Positions 56,456 through 64,000 of a DNA stretch of 64,000 bases are shown here, in pieces. Numbering within the stretch: position 1 is the first letter of the stretch; every line of letters begins with the position of its first letter. A program made the translations under genes and the position numbers. The notes beneath the pieces were generated by a model. It did no database searches and had not been told where the DNA came from. It saw nothing but the letters and a program-made list of their open reading frames with translations. This DNA is from Clostridia bacterium (lineage in GTDB: Bacteria > Bacillota > Clostridia > Lachnospirales > Lachnospiraceae), in contig CAJTFD010000008.1 of NCBI GenBank assembly GCA_910575625.1, forward strand, positions 62,001 through 126,000, written 5' to 3'.

Positions 56456-59092
56456 ATGAAAAAAATGTATACATGGCAAGACATAGAGGTTGCGGTTGAG
56501 ATGGAGCGCGGGCACTGGCCGGATCTGTGGAAAAAAGTGGAGGTTTACAATGATGAGATCATTGTGATGAAAGAGAAGATCATTGATGACATAGAATGCG
56601 ACAAAAAGTTTTTCACACAGGTTTTTGGCAGTTTTTATGATGCAGAAACACATACGGTCCATATCGATGAATTTGCGGTCAATCTGCCGATCATAGACGA
56701 AAAAGATGATCTTGAGAATGCTCCGATGGAGGCGATGCCTTTATTTAAGAGCGTTTACTTTAATAAGCAGATTGAGCTCCCTGAAGAAAAACAGGATCTG
56801 CCAGGGAGTCCGGTGATCGCATTCCATTCTTATAAAGGTGGTGTGGGACGCACATTGATATTGACTTCATTGTTAAAGGAGATCAGCTCTCTTTATGGAA
56901 ATGATAAAAAAGTGTTGGTGATAGATTCCGATCTTGAAGCGCCTGGATTGACTTGGGCTGTTGGGAAGAGCAGTCAATTTCCTGTCAGTTATCTGGATGT
57001 TTTATCAATGATCCGTGTGTATGGTGCAGAGAAAACGGTCATCGACAAGATTGCGGAGATGATGGAACAAAATCTGATCCATATCGAGACTGAAAAAGAA
57101 CGGGTAGTACATTACTTTTTGCCGGCTTATCTGGAAGAGAGCCAGTTGATTACAGCGTATGTACGGCCTGAGCATATTCTGGGTGTTTCAGAAGAGTGCT
57201 TTTTGATCTCTGAAACGATTTCGGCGCTGGGGGCAGCCTTGGGGGTGGATCTGGTGTTGGTAGACCTGCGTGCTGGTATTAGTGAGATATCGGCGCCATT
57301 GTTATTTGATTCCAGAGTGGATAAATGTTTTGTGTCATCTACCTCGTTACAGTCGATCGTGGGGACCAGGATGATCCAGGAACAAGTTTACCAAAAGACT
57401 GGGATGGGATTGTCCCATTCAAAGATTGTAATAAATATGATACCGCAGGAGATGAGCGAAGACATGCGGATACAGAAGGTCGATGAACTGGTCCAGATAC
57501 CAGAAAGATATCTGGATGATAAGGATGCGACTTTTTTACGAGATGAGTATGTGATAGATATTGATTTTGAATCGCAATTGTTGTATCAGGGCAGATTTGA
57601 AGAAATCTGTGATGTTTTGACGGGAACGAGTATGTGCAAAAAGATGCATGAGATGGCGCGTGGGCTTTTTAAGACCAAACCGGATAAAAAGACCGGCGGG
57701 GCAGGGTTGAAAGAGCAGGATGTCAGAGAAGGATTGGAGCGGTTAAACGAAAACGCTGAGATCACAGCAGAAGCAGGAAATGCTTCTGAAATGCTCTTGA
57801 CAGATGCACTAATGGAGATCATCAATGGAAACAGAAAAGAAATTCCGAATATTGTTGTCCTGGGCGCAAAGGGGTCAGGGAAAACTTATCTTTATAGACA
57901 GCTGATCCGTAAAAAAACATGGGGGAATTTTGTGCGGACATTGGAAGGGGATAGACAGACTGGTGAGTATATCGACGCAGCTGTTGTTCCAGTATTTGCT
58001 ACTACAAATGATAAAAATATAATTGTGGATATCATGGAATGCTTCACGGACGTAGACAGGTACCTGGGAGAAGACCTGGTCTCTCGGGAGCGGTTTGGGG
58101 AATTTAGGCGTGCGGTCAGCAATGCGTTGTGCGAAAAGAGGACACCGTCAGAATGGGCGGATATTTGGAAGAAACAGATACTGGGGTTGTTTTCAGGCCG
58201 TTTTCAGAGCTTTTGGGAATTGAACGCGTGGTTAAGGGAACGTGATAAAAAACTCATCTTTATGATCGATGGATTGGATGACCTGCAGAATTATGAACAG
58301 GGCCAGGTGCGCAATTCCCTTGTGGCAGTCCAAACTTTATGTCAAAATGTGATCAAGGAGCTGGACTATATGAATCACCGGCACATAGGTCTGTTGATCT
58401 TTGTGCGGAGGGATATCGCTGAAGAGGCGATACGGAATAATTTCCGGCAGTTTAGGGATCAATATGGGAGATACGAGCTGAATTGGTCCCAGACAGAGGC
58501 TCTGCGGCTGGCACTTTGGGTTGCAGGCAAGTCGATCCCCAGATTGGTGTCCGAGAAAGAAATCCTGCGCCTGAGCAGAGAGGGGATTGAAAAGAGATTG
58601 GAACTGTTATGGGGGAAAAAGCTGGGAAAAGATACATCGAAAGAAGCCAATTCTGCCAGATGGATCTTAGCGGCTCTGTCAGATTTTAACGGGCAGCTCC
58701 AGGCGAGGGATATCGTGCGTTTCTTAAAATATGCATCCCAGGATGCCAAGAGTGTTCCGCTCCAGTTCAAAGACCGGTATATCATGCCGAAAAAGATAAG
58801 GGAGGCCATAGAACCCTGTGCCAAAGATAAATTAAAAGAGATAGAGCAGGAAATGCCGAAGATATATGAGATTTTGCAAAAGATTACGGATGAGTCATTG
58901 CCGGAGAAGATATTGCCGCTGGAGTTGGAAAAGATATCAGTGACAGTGGATGAAGTGGACAGGTTGGAACGGCAGGGATTCATAAAGCTGTCAGAAAAAA
59001 AATACTATCTCCCAGAGATCATCAGGCAGGCATTGGGATTTCGGTATAAAGTAGGGGCGAGGCCCAAAGTACTGTCCCTGTTGATCAAATAA
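56456..59092 (+). CDS. Large KGGVGR-type ParA/MinD-like ATPase with second P-loop domain
   Basis: An 878-residue cytoplasmic protein. A short N-terminal helical part precedes a MinD/ParA-like domain with the variant Walker A KGGVGRT at 127-133 and VLVIDSDLEAPGLTW after it. A second P-loop, GAKGSGKT (470-477), is followed by a Walker B-like MIDGLDD (603-609), suggesting a STAND/KAP-like NTPase module. The C-terminal third is helical with a winged-helix-like end (LERQGFIKLSEKKYYLPEIIRQAL). Codon use and GC are lower than in flanking genes. Together with the HEPN-like gene 9 bp upstream it looks like a conflict or defence module. The precise family was not identified. Confidence 0.8.
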   Translation: MKKMYTWQDIEVAVEMERGHWPDLWKKVEVYNDEIIVMKEKIIDDIECDKKFFTQVFGSFYDAETHTVHIDEFAVNLPIIDEKDDLENAPMEAMPLFKSVYFNKQIELPEEKQDLPGSPVIAFHSYKGGVGRTLILTSLLKEISSLYGNDKKVLVIDSDLEAPGLTWAVGKSSQFPVSYLDVLSMIRVYGAEKTVIDKIAEMMEQNLIHIETEKERVVHYFLPAYLEESQLITAYVRPEHILGVSEECFLISETISALGAALGVDLVLVDLRAGISEISAPLLFDSRVDKCFVSSTSLQSIVGTRMIQEQVYQKTGMGLSHSKIVINMIPQEMSEDMRIQKVDELVQIPERYLDDKDATFLRDEYVIDIDFESQLLYQGRFEEICDVLTGTSMCKKMHEMARGLFKTKPDKKTGGAGLKEQDVREGLERLNENAEITAEAGNASEMLLTDALMEIINGNRKEIPNIVVLGAKGSGKTYLYRQLIRKKTWGNFVRTLEGDRQTGEYIDAAVVPVFATTNDKNIIVDIMECFTDVDRYLGEDLVSRERFGEFRRAVSNALCEKRTPSEWADIWKKQILGLFSGRFQSFWELNAWLRERDKKLIFMIDGLDDLQNYEQGQVRNSLVAVQTLCQNVIKELDYMNHRHIGLLIFVRRDIAEEAIRNNFRQFRDQYGRYELNWSQTEALRLALWVAGKSIPRLVSEKEILRLSREGIEKRLELLWGKKLGKDTSKEANSARWILAALSDFNGQLQARDIVRFLKYASQDAKSVPLQFKDRYIMPKKIREAIEPCAKDKLKEIEQEMPKIYEILQKITDESLPEKILPLELEKISVTVDEVDRLERQGFIKLSEKKYYLPEIIRQALGFRYKVGARPKVLSLLIK

Positions 59093-59106
59093 GGGGCAAG
59101 GCAGAG

Positions 59107-59133
59107 AAAAAACCGGTCACACACCGGTTTTTT
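59107..59133. terminator. Bidirectional terminator after dual ATPase gene
   Basis: aaaaaaccggt (59107-59117) pairs with accggtttttt (59123-59133), with a 5-nt loop. It separates the ATPase gene from convergent mecA. Confidence 0.92.
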
Positions 59134-59134
59134 C

Positions 59135-59884
59135 TTATAAAGTATTGAGTTTCTGTAAAGCAGTCCCTTCGATGATGACTTCCGCCTGCTCCTGCAGATG
59201 TGCCTCGCCCGCATGGCTGAAACGCTGGGCCTGCCCGAATTCAGATAAGATATTGCACATTTTGTTAAATTCTTCAGGCGTATAAGAGGATTGATGTACG
59301 ACGAGCAGATAGTCACTGTTGCGGGATTCCTGATATAAAGTGTTCATGCCTTCGAAATAATCGTTGAGGCCGTGGGCGGCCTTGATCACAGCGTCCAGAT
59401 CGGGGAATTGGTAGAGGCAGACCAGGTCGAGAGGGGTGTCAGCCTGGGAAACCTCTGCGGCGTTCCCGGTAGACGCATCGTCTGTTTTTTTCTTGGCCGC
59501 TTCGCTCTTGACTTTGGCTTCGTAAAGTTTCCGGAAGATATCGATGATGCTGTCAGCGCCATCAATCTGCACCTCGCCCTCATCCTCGTCCGGTGCAGAG
59601 GGGGAGAATTTGGAAAAACGTGTATCCAGCTCTTCCGGATCTTCCACCTTGGTGATGATCAGGATGATACTGTCCGCGTTGATCGGGATGGCCTCGATCA
59701 TAAGAGGGATGTTGTCGGCCTCAAACCCGAACTGGCTGTGGGCCTGGCGCATCATATCGCGGAAGAGGTTCTTCGCCTTTTCCGTACCGTAGGCCAATTC
59801 ACTCAAATGGATCTGATGGCTGTCCAGATCTTCTCTGGTCAGGGTGCAGCGTATCTGGTTTTCGTTGATCTTTTCTATTTTCAT
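59135..59884 (-). CDS. mecA: MecA-like adaptor protein
   Basis: A 249-residue adaptor. The N-terminal MKIEKINENQIRCTLTREDL and FRDMMRQAHSQFGFEADN are MecA motifs. A long acidic linker (about residues 95-150) leads to the C-terminal domain, which in MecA binds ClpC and targets proteins for degradation. The length fits the MecA/YpbH range. The stop codon lies 2 bp after the shared terminator stem. The target in this organism is unknown. Confidence 0.9.
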   Translation of the reverse strand: MKIEKINENQIRCTLTREDLDSHQIHLSELAYGTEKAKNLFRDMMRQAHSQFGFEADNIPLMIEAIPINADSIILIITKVEDPEELDTRFSKFSPSAPDEDEGEVQIDGADSIIDIFRKLYEAKVKSEAAKKKTDDASTGNAAEVSQADTPLDLVCLYQFPDLDAVIKAAHGLNDYFEGMNTLYQESRNSDYLLVVHQSSYTPEEFNKMCNILSEFGQAQRFSHAGEAHLQEQAEVIIEGTALQKLNTL

Positions 59885-60140
59885 ATCATCACATCCTATT
59901 CTGGAAGATGAAAGTACATCATCTTCCCTGACGGTTATATTAAGGACTACGTAAGAAGTAGCGGAACACAGAATCTGCTACTATCATATTATATACCACA
60001 TCCCATAAATATGTAAAGCAATTCATGGAACTTTTCACAGACTTTATTATACACAAAGCCGAGGGAAAACACAAGGAGGCGGATATAAATGGATGAGATA
60101 TGAGGATCTCATAAAAAGTATAAATATTTTATAAAAACTA

Positions 60141-60168
60141 TTGCAAAAATAAGGCAATGAGCTATAAT
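60141..60168 (+). promoter_or_regulatory. Promoter before candidate ncRNA
   Basis: TTGCAA (60141-60146), 16 bp, TATAAT (60163-60168). The nearest start codon is over 250 bp away. The 59885-60140 stretch shows no gene. Confidence 0.65.
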
Positions 60169-60174
60169 GATAGC

Positions 60175-60345
60175 AGAAAGGACGGCTGTTGCGATCAAAG
60201 TATACAAAACAGCTGAAGATCCCGCAGATCTTACAGATCGGTCGATCTGTTTATTCTGAAAAAAATCCAGTGGCGTGTCTGCCACACACGATCACCAACA
60301 ATATGACCAGGACAGCTGTCTTTTCCGAACCTATGGCGTTTTTTT
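60175..60345 (+). ncRNA. Candidate structured non-coding RNA with 14-bp closing stem
   Basis: Downstream of a clear promoter, 60177-60190 pairs with 60311-60324 over 14 consecutive positions (counting G-U pairs). This closing stem encloses three perfect hairpins: aagatc/gatctt (60216-60221 with 60227-60232), acagatcg/cgatctgt (60233-60240 with 60243-60250) and gtggc/gccac (60270-60274 with 60281-60285). A T7 run follows at 60339-60345. There is no protein frame. The size is near that of 6S RNA, but the three-hairpin layout is not the standard 6S rod, so I leave the class open. Confidence 0.5.
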
Positions 60346-60443
60346 AGAAAGAAGAGAAAGGAGAAGGCAAAACGGGTAGTTCACGAAAGATTCCGAGAAG
60401 AAGGAATGATGTAGACCCGTCCGACCTGCGCCAGGAGCTGGAG

Positions 60444-60611
60444 ATGTATAAAAAGAGGGGCGTGACCCTGGACCTGGAAGGATGTCCGAGCAGCCCCTAT
60501 GAGATCGTCAGGGCTCATCTTGTCGCGGAGAGGGGCGGGTACATGCGGGATTATGTGCAGGATGAGAGGGGGGAGATATGGAAGATAGGATTTGACAAGA
60601 TAAAGTTTTAA
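60444..60611 (+). CDS. Small protein of unknown function
   Basis: A 55-residue protein if read from the ATG at 60444 (RBS ggag 6 bp upstream): MYKKRGVTLDLEGCPSSPY leading to IWKIGFDKIKF. The frame continues upstream with protein-like sequence (SSRKIPRRRNDVDPSDLRQEL) but has no ATG, GTG or TTG before the stop at 60345-60347. The strong aaaggag at 60357-60363 sits 8 bp before an ACG at 60372. A non-standard or mutated start there would give 79 residues. The pattern VTLDLEG-PSSPYEIV...YMRDYV-DE-G looks like a conserved small-protein family, which I cannot name. Confidence 0.6.
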   Translation: MYKKRGVTLDLEGCPSSPYEIVRAHLVAERGGYMRDYVQDERGEIWKIGFDKIKF

Positions 60612-60845
60612 AAGATCAAAAAGATGTCTCCGCAGGCACATCCCAAAATACGCGTATGCTGTAACATTCATTTTCAGCTAAATGGTGCAGTATACTAGGA
60701 GTACCAGCTTTTGGCAAATGCCATACATGACCAGGCCTGCGGGGACTCACAAGAGGCCAGGGTCGAAAAAAGTCGGAAAAATCAGATTTTCCTGATGACT
60801 GGAAGGTAAAATGTGCTATAATGGAATCCGTTAGGAGGAGAGCAT

Positions 60846-62546
60846 ATGCTGTATAAAAAGAAAAAACAGAACATCACGCCGGTCATCGTGGTGGTCCTGC
60901 TGATCGTGCTGATCGGTGTCATTGGACTGATCGTACATATGATACAGAAATATACCCCCACGAAAGAACGGATGGATCCGGCCGCATATTATGAGATCAC
61001 AGATATGGAAGAGCTTCCCCTTGTCTTTGGCACGGAGATCCTGTCTGTGAAGGGGAGACTGATAGACGGGGGAGCCTATGTCCCTGTGGAGGCTGTCAAC
61101 GGCTATCTGAATAAAAGATTTTACTGGGACGCGAACGAACAGATCCTGCTGTACACAACGCCCACGGAGAAGATGGTCATCGTCCCGGAGGCCGATTCCT
61201 ATATGGTGGGTGAGGAAAGCCGGGCGGCGGGGGTGGTGATCTGCAGAGTCGTGGGTGGCGCGCTGTACATCCACATTGATTTTGTCAAACAGGTCACGGA
61301 CATCGACTATGCCCTGCTGACAGATCCGGGCCGTCTTGTGGTACAATACCAGTGGTCGGACGTATCGGTGGTGGAGGTCAAAGAGGATACCCAGGTCCGC
61401 TACCGGGGCGGCATAAAGAGTGAGATCTTGACGGATGTGGCCGAAGGGGCTGTCCTCCGGGTGGTGGATGACCTGGACGACTGGAAGTGCGTGGTCACGG
61501 AAGACGGTTATATCGGATACATAAGATCCAGCAAACTGGACAGTGAACCCCAGATCCGGAACTTTGAACGTCAATTCCAGGCGCCGGAATATACCAGCAT
61601 ATCCCGGGACTATCCGATCAACCTGACCTGGCATCAGGTGACGAATATGGATGCGAATGATTCCCTCGATGAGATGACGGCGCAGGCGGCCGGCGTGAAT
61701 GTCATAGCGCCCACTTGGTTTTCACTGATCAGCGACCAGGGTGAGATCAGCAGCCTGGCATCGGCAGATTATGTGGCGAAGGCTCACGCGAAAGGGATGG
61801 AAGTGTGGGGACTTGTCAGTAATTTTGAGGAAAATGTCAGCACATTTGAAACACTCTCCCATACCACGTCGCGCACCAGGCTGGAAAACCTTCTGATCCA
61901 GGCGGCGCAGCAGTACGGTCTGGATGGGATCAACGTGGACCTGGAAAATCTGAGTGAAGACACCGGGCCTCATTTTATACAGTTCCTGCGTGAACTCTCG
62001 ATCCTGTGCAGGGTAAATCAGATCGTGCTGTCTGTGGATAACCCGGTCCCCCAGGAGTTTACAAAACATTACGACAGGCAGGAACAGGGCGTGGTGGCAG
62101 ATTATGTGATCGTCATGGGGTATGATGAGAACTACGCGGATTCCCCAAAGGCAGGGTCGGTGGCGTCTTATCCCTGGGTGCGTCAGGGTGTGGAGGACAC
62201 GGTGGCCGTGGTGCCTGCGGGCAAAGTGATCAACGCTGTGCCCTTTTACACCAGGATCTGGAAGACTACGGCGGGCATCCTGAGCAGTGAGGCGGTGGGC
62301 ATGGCCGAGGCTTCCCGGTTCATCAAGCGGAACCAGATCGAGACATACTGGGATAAAGAAAGCTGCCAGAACTACGGCGAATACAATAACGGGGAATCCT
62401 TTTATCAGGTATGGCTGGAGGATGCAGAGTCCCTGGAGGTGAAGATGGGGCTGGTAAAAGAGTATGGTCTGGCCGGCGTGGCTTCCTGGAAGCTGGGCTT
62501 TGAGCGGAAAAATATCTGGAAAGTCATAGGCGACGGCCTGAAGTAG
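60846..62546 (+). CDS. Glycosyl hydrolase family 18 protein with SH3-like domain
   Basis: A 566-residue secreted or membrane-anchored enzyme. One N-terminal membrane helix (about 10-32) is followed by a copper-amine-oxidase-like N-terminal domain, an SH3-like domain (about 180-235, VRYRGGIKSEIL and GYIGYIRSSKL), and a GH18 barrel. The catalytic motif is DGINVDLE at 360-367 with the acid E367, as in SleL/YaaH cortex hydrolases. It probably cleaves N-acetylglucosamine linkages in peptidoglycan. A strong RBS (taggagga) precedes the ATG, and TATAAT occurs about 30 bp upstream. It is followed by cwlD, also a cell-wall gene. Confidence 0.9.
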   Translation: MLYKKKKQNITPVIVVVLLIVLIGVIGLIVHMIQKYTPTKERMDPAAYYEITDMEELPLVFGTEILSVKGRLIDGGAYVPVEAVNGYLNKRFYWDANEQILLYTTPTEKMVIVPEADSYMVGEESRAAGVVICRVVGGALYIHIDFVKQVTDIDYALLTDPGRLVVQYQWSDVSVVEVKEDTQVRYRGGIKSEILTDVAEGAVLRVVDDLDDWKCVVTEDGYIGYIRSSKLDSEPQIRNFERQFQAPEYTSISRDYPINLTWHQVTNMDANDSLDEMTAQAAGVNVIAPTWFSLISDQGEISSLASADYVAKAHAKGMEVWGLVSNFEENVSTFETLSHTTSRTRLENLLIQAAQQYGLDGINVDLENLSEDTGPHFIQFLRELSILCRVNQIVLSVDNPVPQEFTKHYDRQEQGVVADYVIVMGYDENYADSPKAGSVASYPWVRQGVEDTVAVVPAGKVINAVPFYTRIWKTTAGILSSEAVGMAEASRFIKRNQIETYWDKESCQNYGEYNNGESFYQVWLEDAESLEVKMGLVKEYGLAGVASWKLGFERKNIWKVIGDGLK

Positions 62547-62560
62547 TGTGTATGCCGATC

Positions 62561-62608
62561 ACCCTTTGCAGCATATATTTAACAGAATATGCGCAAAGGG
62601 TGTTTTTT
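62561..62608 (+). terminator. Terminator hairpin containing the cwlD ribosome site
   Basis: caccctttgc (62561-62570) pairs with gcaaagggtg (62593-62602); an inner gcatat/atatgc stem extends it, and tttttt follows. The cwlD Shine-Dalgarno aaaggg (62595-62600) is inside the right arm, 9 bp before the ATG at 62610. Confidence 0.8.
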
Positions 62609-62609
62609 A

Positions 62610-63293
62610 ATGGTGAGATCAAAAAGGGCTTTGGAACTGTGTATGGGGGTCATGCTGCTGGTGGGGGCGTTCGTGCTCTCCAGGGAAGTGGTCCAGGTGG
62701 TCAGTCAGAACCGTCTGGCGGCCAGGACGATCGTGGTGGATGCCGGGCACGGCGGCGATGATCCGGGGATGGTGACGGAAACCCTGAAAGAAAAGGATCT
62801 GAACCTGGAAGTTGCAAAGAAGCTGCAGGAGTATCTGGAAGGGCAGGGGTATCATGTGGAGATGACCCGGACGGAGGATACGGGGCTGTACCAGGAGGGG
62901 ACGCGGAACCAGAAAGTACAGGATATGCAGAACCGGGTGGCTTTCATCGGGGAGAAGACCCCTCTGCTCACGGTGAGCATCCATCAGAACAGCTATCCGG
63001 ATCCTTCGGTGAAGGGGCCGCAGGTGTTTTATTACGAGGATTCTGTGGAGGGGGAGAAGCTGGCGGAGTGTATCCAGGGACAGATGGATGAAAAGCTGGA
63101 AGTGGAGCGGCCGCGGGAGGCCAAGGGGAATAGGACGTATTATCTGCTGAAGAAGAGCGCTGGGATCTTGAATATCGTGGAATGTGGGTTCATGACGAAT
63201 CCGGAGGAAGCGGAGCTCCTGCAGAGGGAGGATTATCAGGAGAAGATCGCGGAGGCGGTCGGGAAAGGGATATTGGAGTATCTGGGGAAATAA
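62610..63293 (+). CDS. cwlD: N-acetylmuramoyl-L-alanine amidase, CwlD type
   Basis: A 227-residue protein with one N-terminal membrane helix and an Amidase_3 domain. Zinc ligands and catalytic residues are visible in VVDAGHGGDDPG (H), the glutamate after it, VSIHQNSYPDPSVKGPQVFYY (H) and VECGFMTNPEE (E). The QNSYPD and GPQVFYY variants are those of CwlD, which helps form muramic delta-lactam in the spore cortex. The start at 62610 is preferred over 62589 because an aaaggg site precedes it. Translation may be restrained by the hairpin that hides this site. Confidence 0.92.
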   Translation: MVRSKRALELCMGVMLLVGAFVLSREVVQVVSQNRLAARTIVVDAGHGGDDPGMVTETLKEKDLNLEVAKKLQEYLEGQGYHVEMTRTEDTGLYQEGTRNQKVQDMQNRVAFIGEKTPLLTVSIHQNSYPDPSVKGPQVFYYEDSVEGEKLAECIQGQMDEKLEVERPREAKGNRTYYLLKKSAGILNIVECGFMTNPEEAELLQREDYQEKIAEAVGKGILEYLGK

Positions 63294-63462
63294 AAGCCTG
63301 GGGGAGGGAGCGGCAGGTATCCCCCTCCCTGCGGCGGCCCCTCTTACAACAACGAAAAGAAGTCTAGCAAGCAGCCCGATTATGTGATATAGTAGAGGAT
63401 GCATCCAATGAATGGTAAATATGTACCCATCCAGGGGTACGTAAGATGGTAATGGAGGGCAT

Positions 63463-64000
63463 ATGGACAAGCTATATATCATCATACCAGCATACAATGA
63501 GCAGGACAATATCCGTTCGACGATCGCGCAGTGGCATCCGCTGGTAGAGGGGATAGGGCCTGAGAGCCGTCTGGTGATCATTGACGACGGGAGCAGGGAC
63601 GGCACATACCAGATCGCTTCAGATCTGAGGAGCATTTATCCGCAGCTGACGGTCCTTACAAAAGAGAACCAGGGCCACGGGCCGACGGTGCTCAGAGGTT
63701 ATAAATATGCGATCCGCCATGGGGCGGACTATGTGTTCCAGACGGATTCTGACGGACAGACCCTGCCCTCGGAATTTTCCAAGTTCTGGAGAAACCGGAA
63801 GAAATGCGGGCTTTTGATCGGATACCGCAAAGAGCGGCAGGATGGCATCGGCCGGCTGTTTGTCACACGGGTCTTGAAGCTCGTGCTGCTGGCCGTATTC
63901 GGGGTCTGGACGAAAGACGCCAATTCGCCTTACCGGCTGATGCGGTGCAGCCAGTTGCAGGAGATCCTGCGGAAAGTGCCGAGGGATTTTTTCCTGAGCA
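63463..64000 (+). CDS. Glycosyltransferase family 2 protein (3' truncated by window edge)
   Basis: The first 179 codons of a GT-A glycosyltransferase. The nucleotide-sugar-binding part reads YIIIPAYNEQDNI and VIIDDGSRDGT, and the DxD-like motif is FQTDSDGQ. The NSPYRLM stretch is typical of dolichyl-phosphate-mannose-synthase-like members acting on polyprenyl phosphate. A strong RBS (ggaggg) lies 3 bp before the ATG at 63463. The gene runs off the window. In 63294-63462 a G/C-rich inverted repeat follows cwlD; otherwise nothing is seen. Confidence 0.88.
   Translation, partial: MDKLYIIIPAYNEQDNIRSTIAQWHPLVEGIGPESRLVIIDDGSRDGTYQIASDLRSIYPQLTVLTKENQGHGPTVLRGYKYAIRHGADYVFQTDSDGQTLPSEFSKFWRNRKKCGLLIGYRKERQDGIGRLFVTRVLKLVLLAVFGVWTKDANSPYRLMRCSQLQEILRKVPRDFFLS

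Overview
The window looks like the chromosome of a spore-forming, anaerobic Firmicute, most likely a Lachnospiraceae-type Clostridia member. This rests on the gene content: rpoB-rpoC-rpsL-rpsG-fusA-tuf, NADP-type glutamate dehydrogenase, gdpP-rplI-dnaB, a clostridial 2[4Fe-4S] ferredoxin, MecA, CwlD, and a pyrrolysine-free MttB-family methyltransferase. The genus is not resolved. No tRNA, rRNA or CRISPR array was seen.

Layout. (1) 1-9142: the 3' part of an AT-richer surface-polysaccharide locus. It holds a pyruvyl transferase (5' end outside the window), a Wzx-type flippase, an aldo/keto reductase, an SGNH-like membrane protein, a hexapeptide acyltransferase, an F420-beta-type Fe-S protein, and an acyl-carrier module (ACP, MaoC, SDR, FkbH-like HAD-IIIC) that probably makes a small acyl decoration. 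(2) 9143-15400: an insertion-sequence graveyard. It contains one complete-looking IS630-family and one IS3-family element, remnants of IS630, IS256 and IS5 transposases and a frameshifted DDE transposase, a cut-off metallophosphoesterase gene and a stray copy of a VanZ 3' end. (3) 15400-17060: a Fic protein and an intact VanZ-like protein. (4) 17600-29400: two complete peptide/nickel-type (PepT family) ABC importers flanking a divergent FmdE-like gene. Four promoters here share a G/C-tract palindrome at the same place just upstream of the -35 box. One of them appears to drive a short structured RNA rather than a gene, and a MITE-like element sits inside the first operon. (5) 29600-35722: a quaternary-amine-type catabolic locus (TIM-barrel isomerase, non-pyrrolysine MttB homologue, TetR-type regulator, MFS and sodium:solute symporters) with two tandem operators at its promoter. 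(6) 35832-48360: rpoBC and the str operon plus tuf, with consensus promoters inside and between genes. (7) 48900-55871: gdhA, gdpP-rplI-dnaB, a MerR-like regulator, ferredoxin and a DUF1858 protein. (8) 55990-59133: a two-gene accessory module (HEPN-like small protein plus a large KGGVGR-type dual P-loop ATPase), a candidate conflict or defence system whose first gene has a displaced start. (9) 59135-64000: mecA, a candidate structured ncRNA, a small conserved-looking protein, a GH18 cell-wall hydrolase, cwlD and the start of a family 2 glycosyltransferase.

The most interesting points are the shared palindrome/promoter arrangement around the two importers and fmdE, the HEPN-like/KGGVGR ATPase pair, and two candidate structured RNAs (about 23933-24090 and 60175-60345). 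All functional statements come from reading motifs and gene order; no database search was run.
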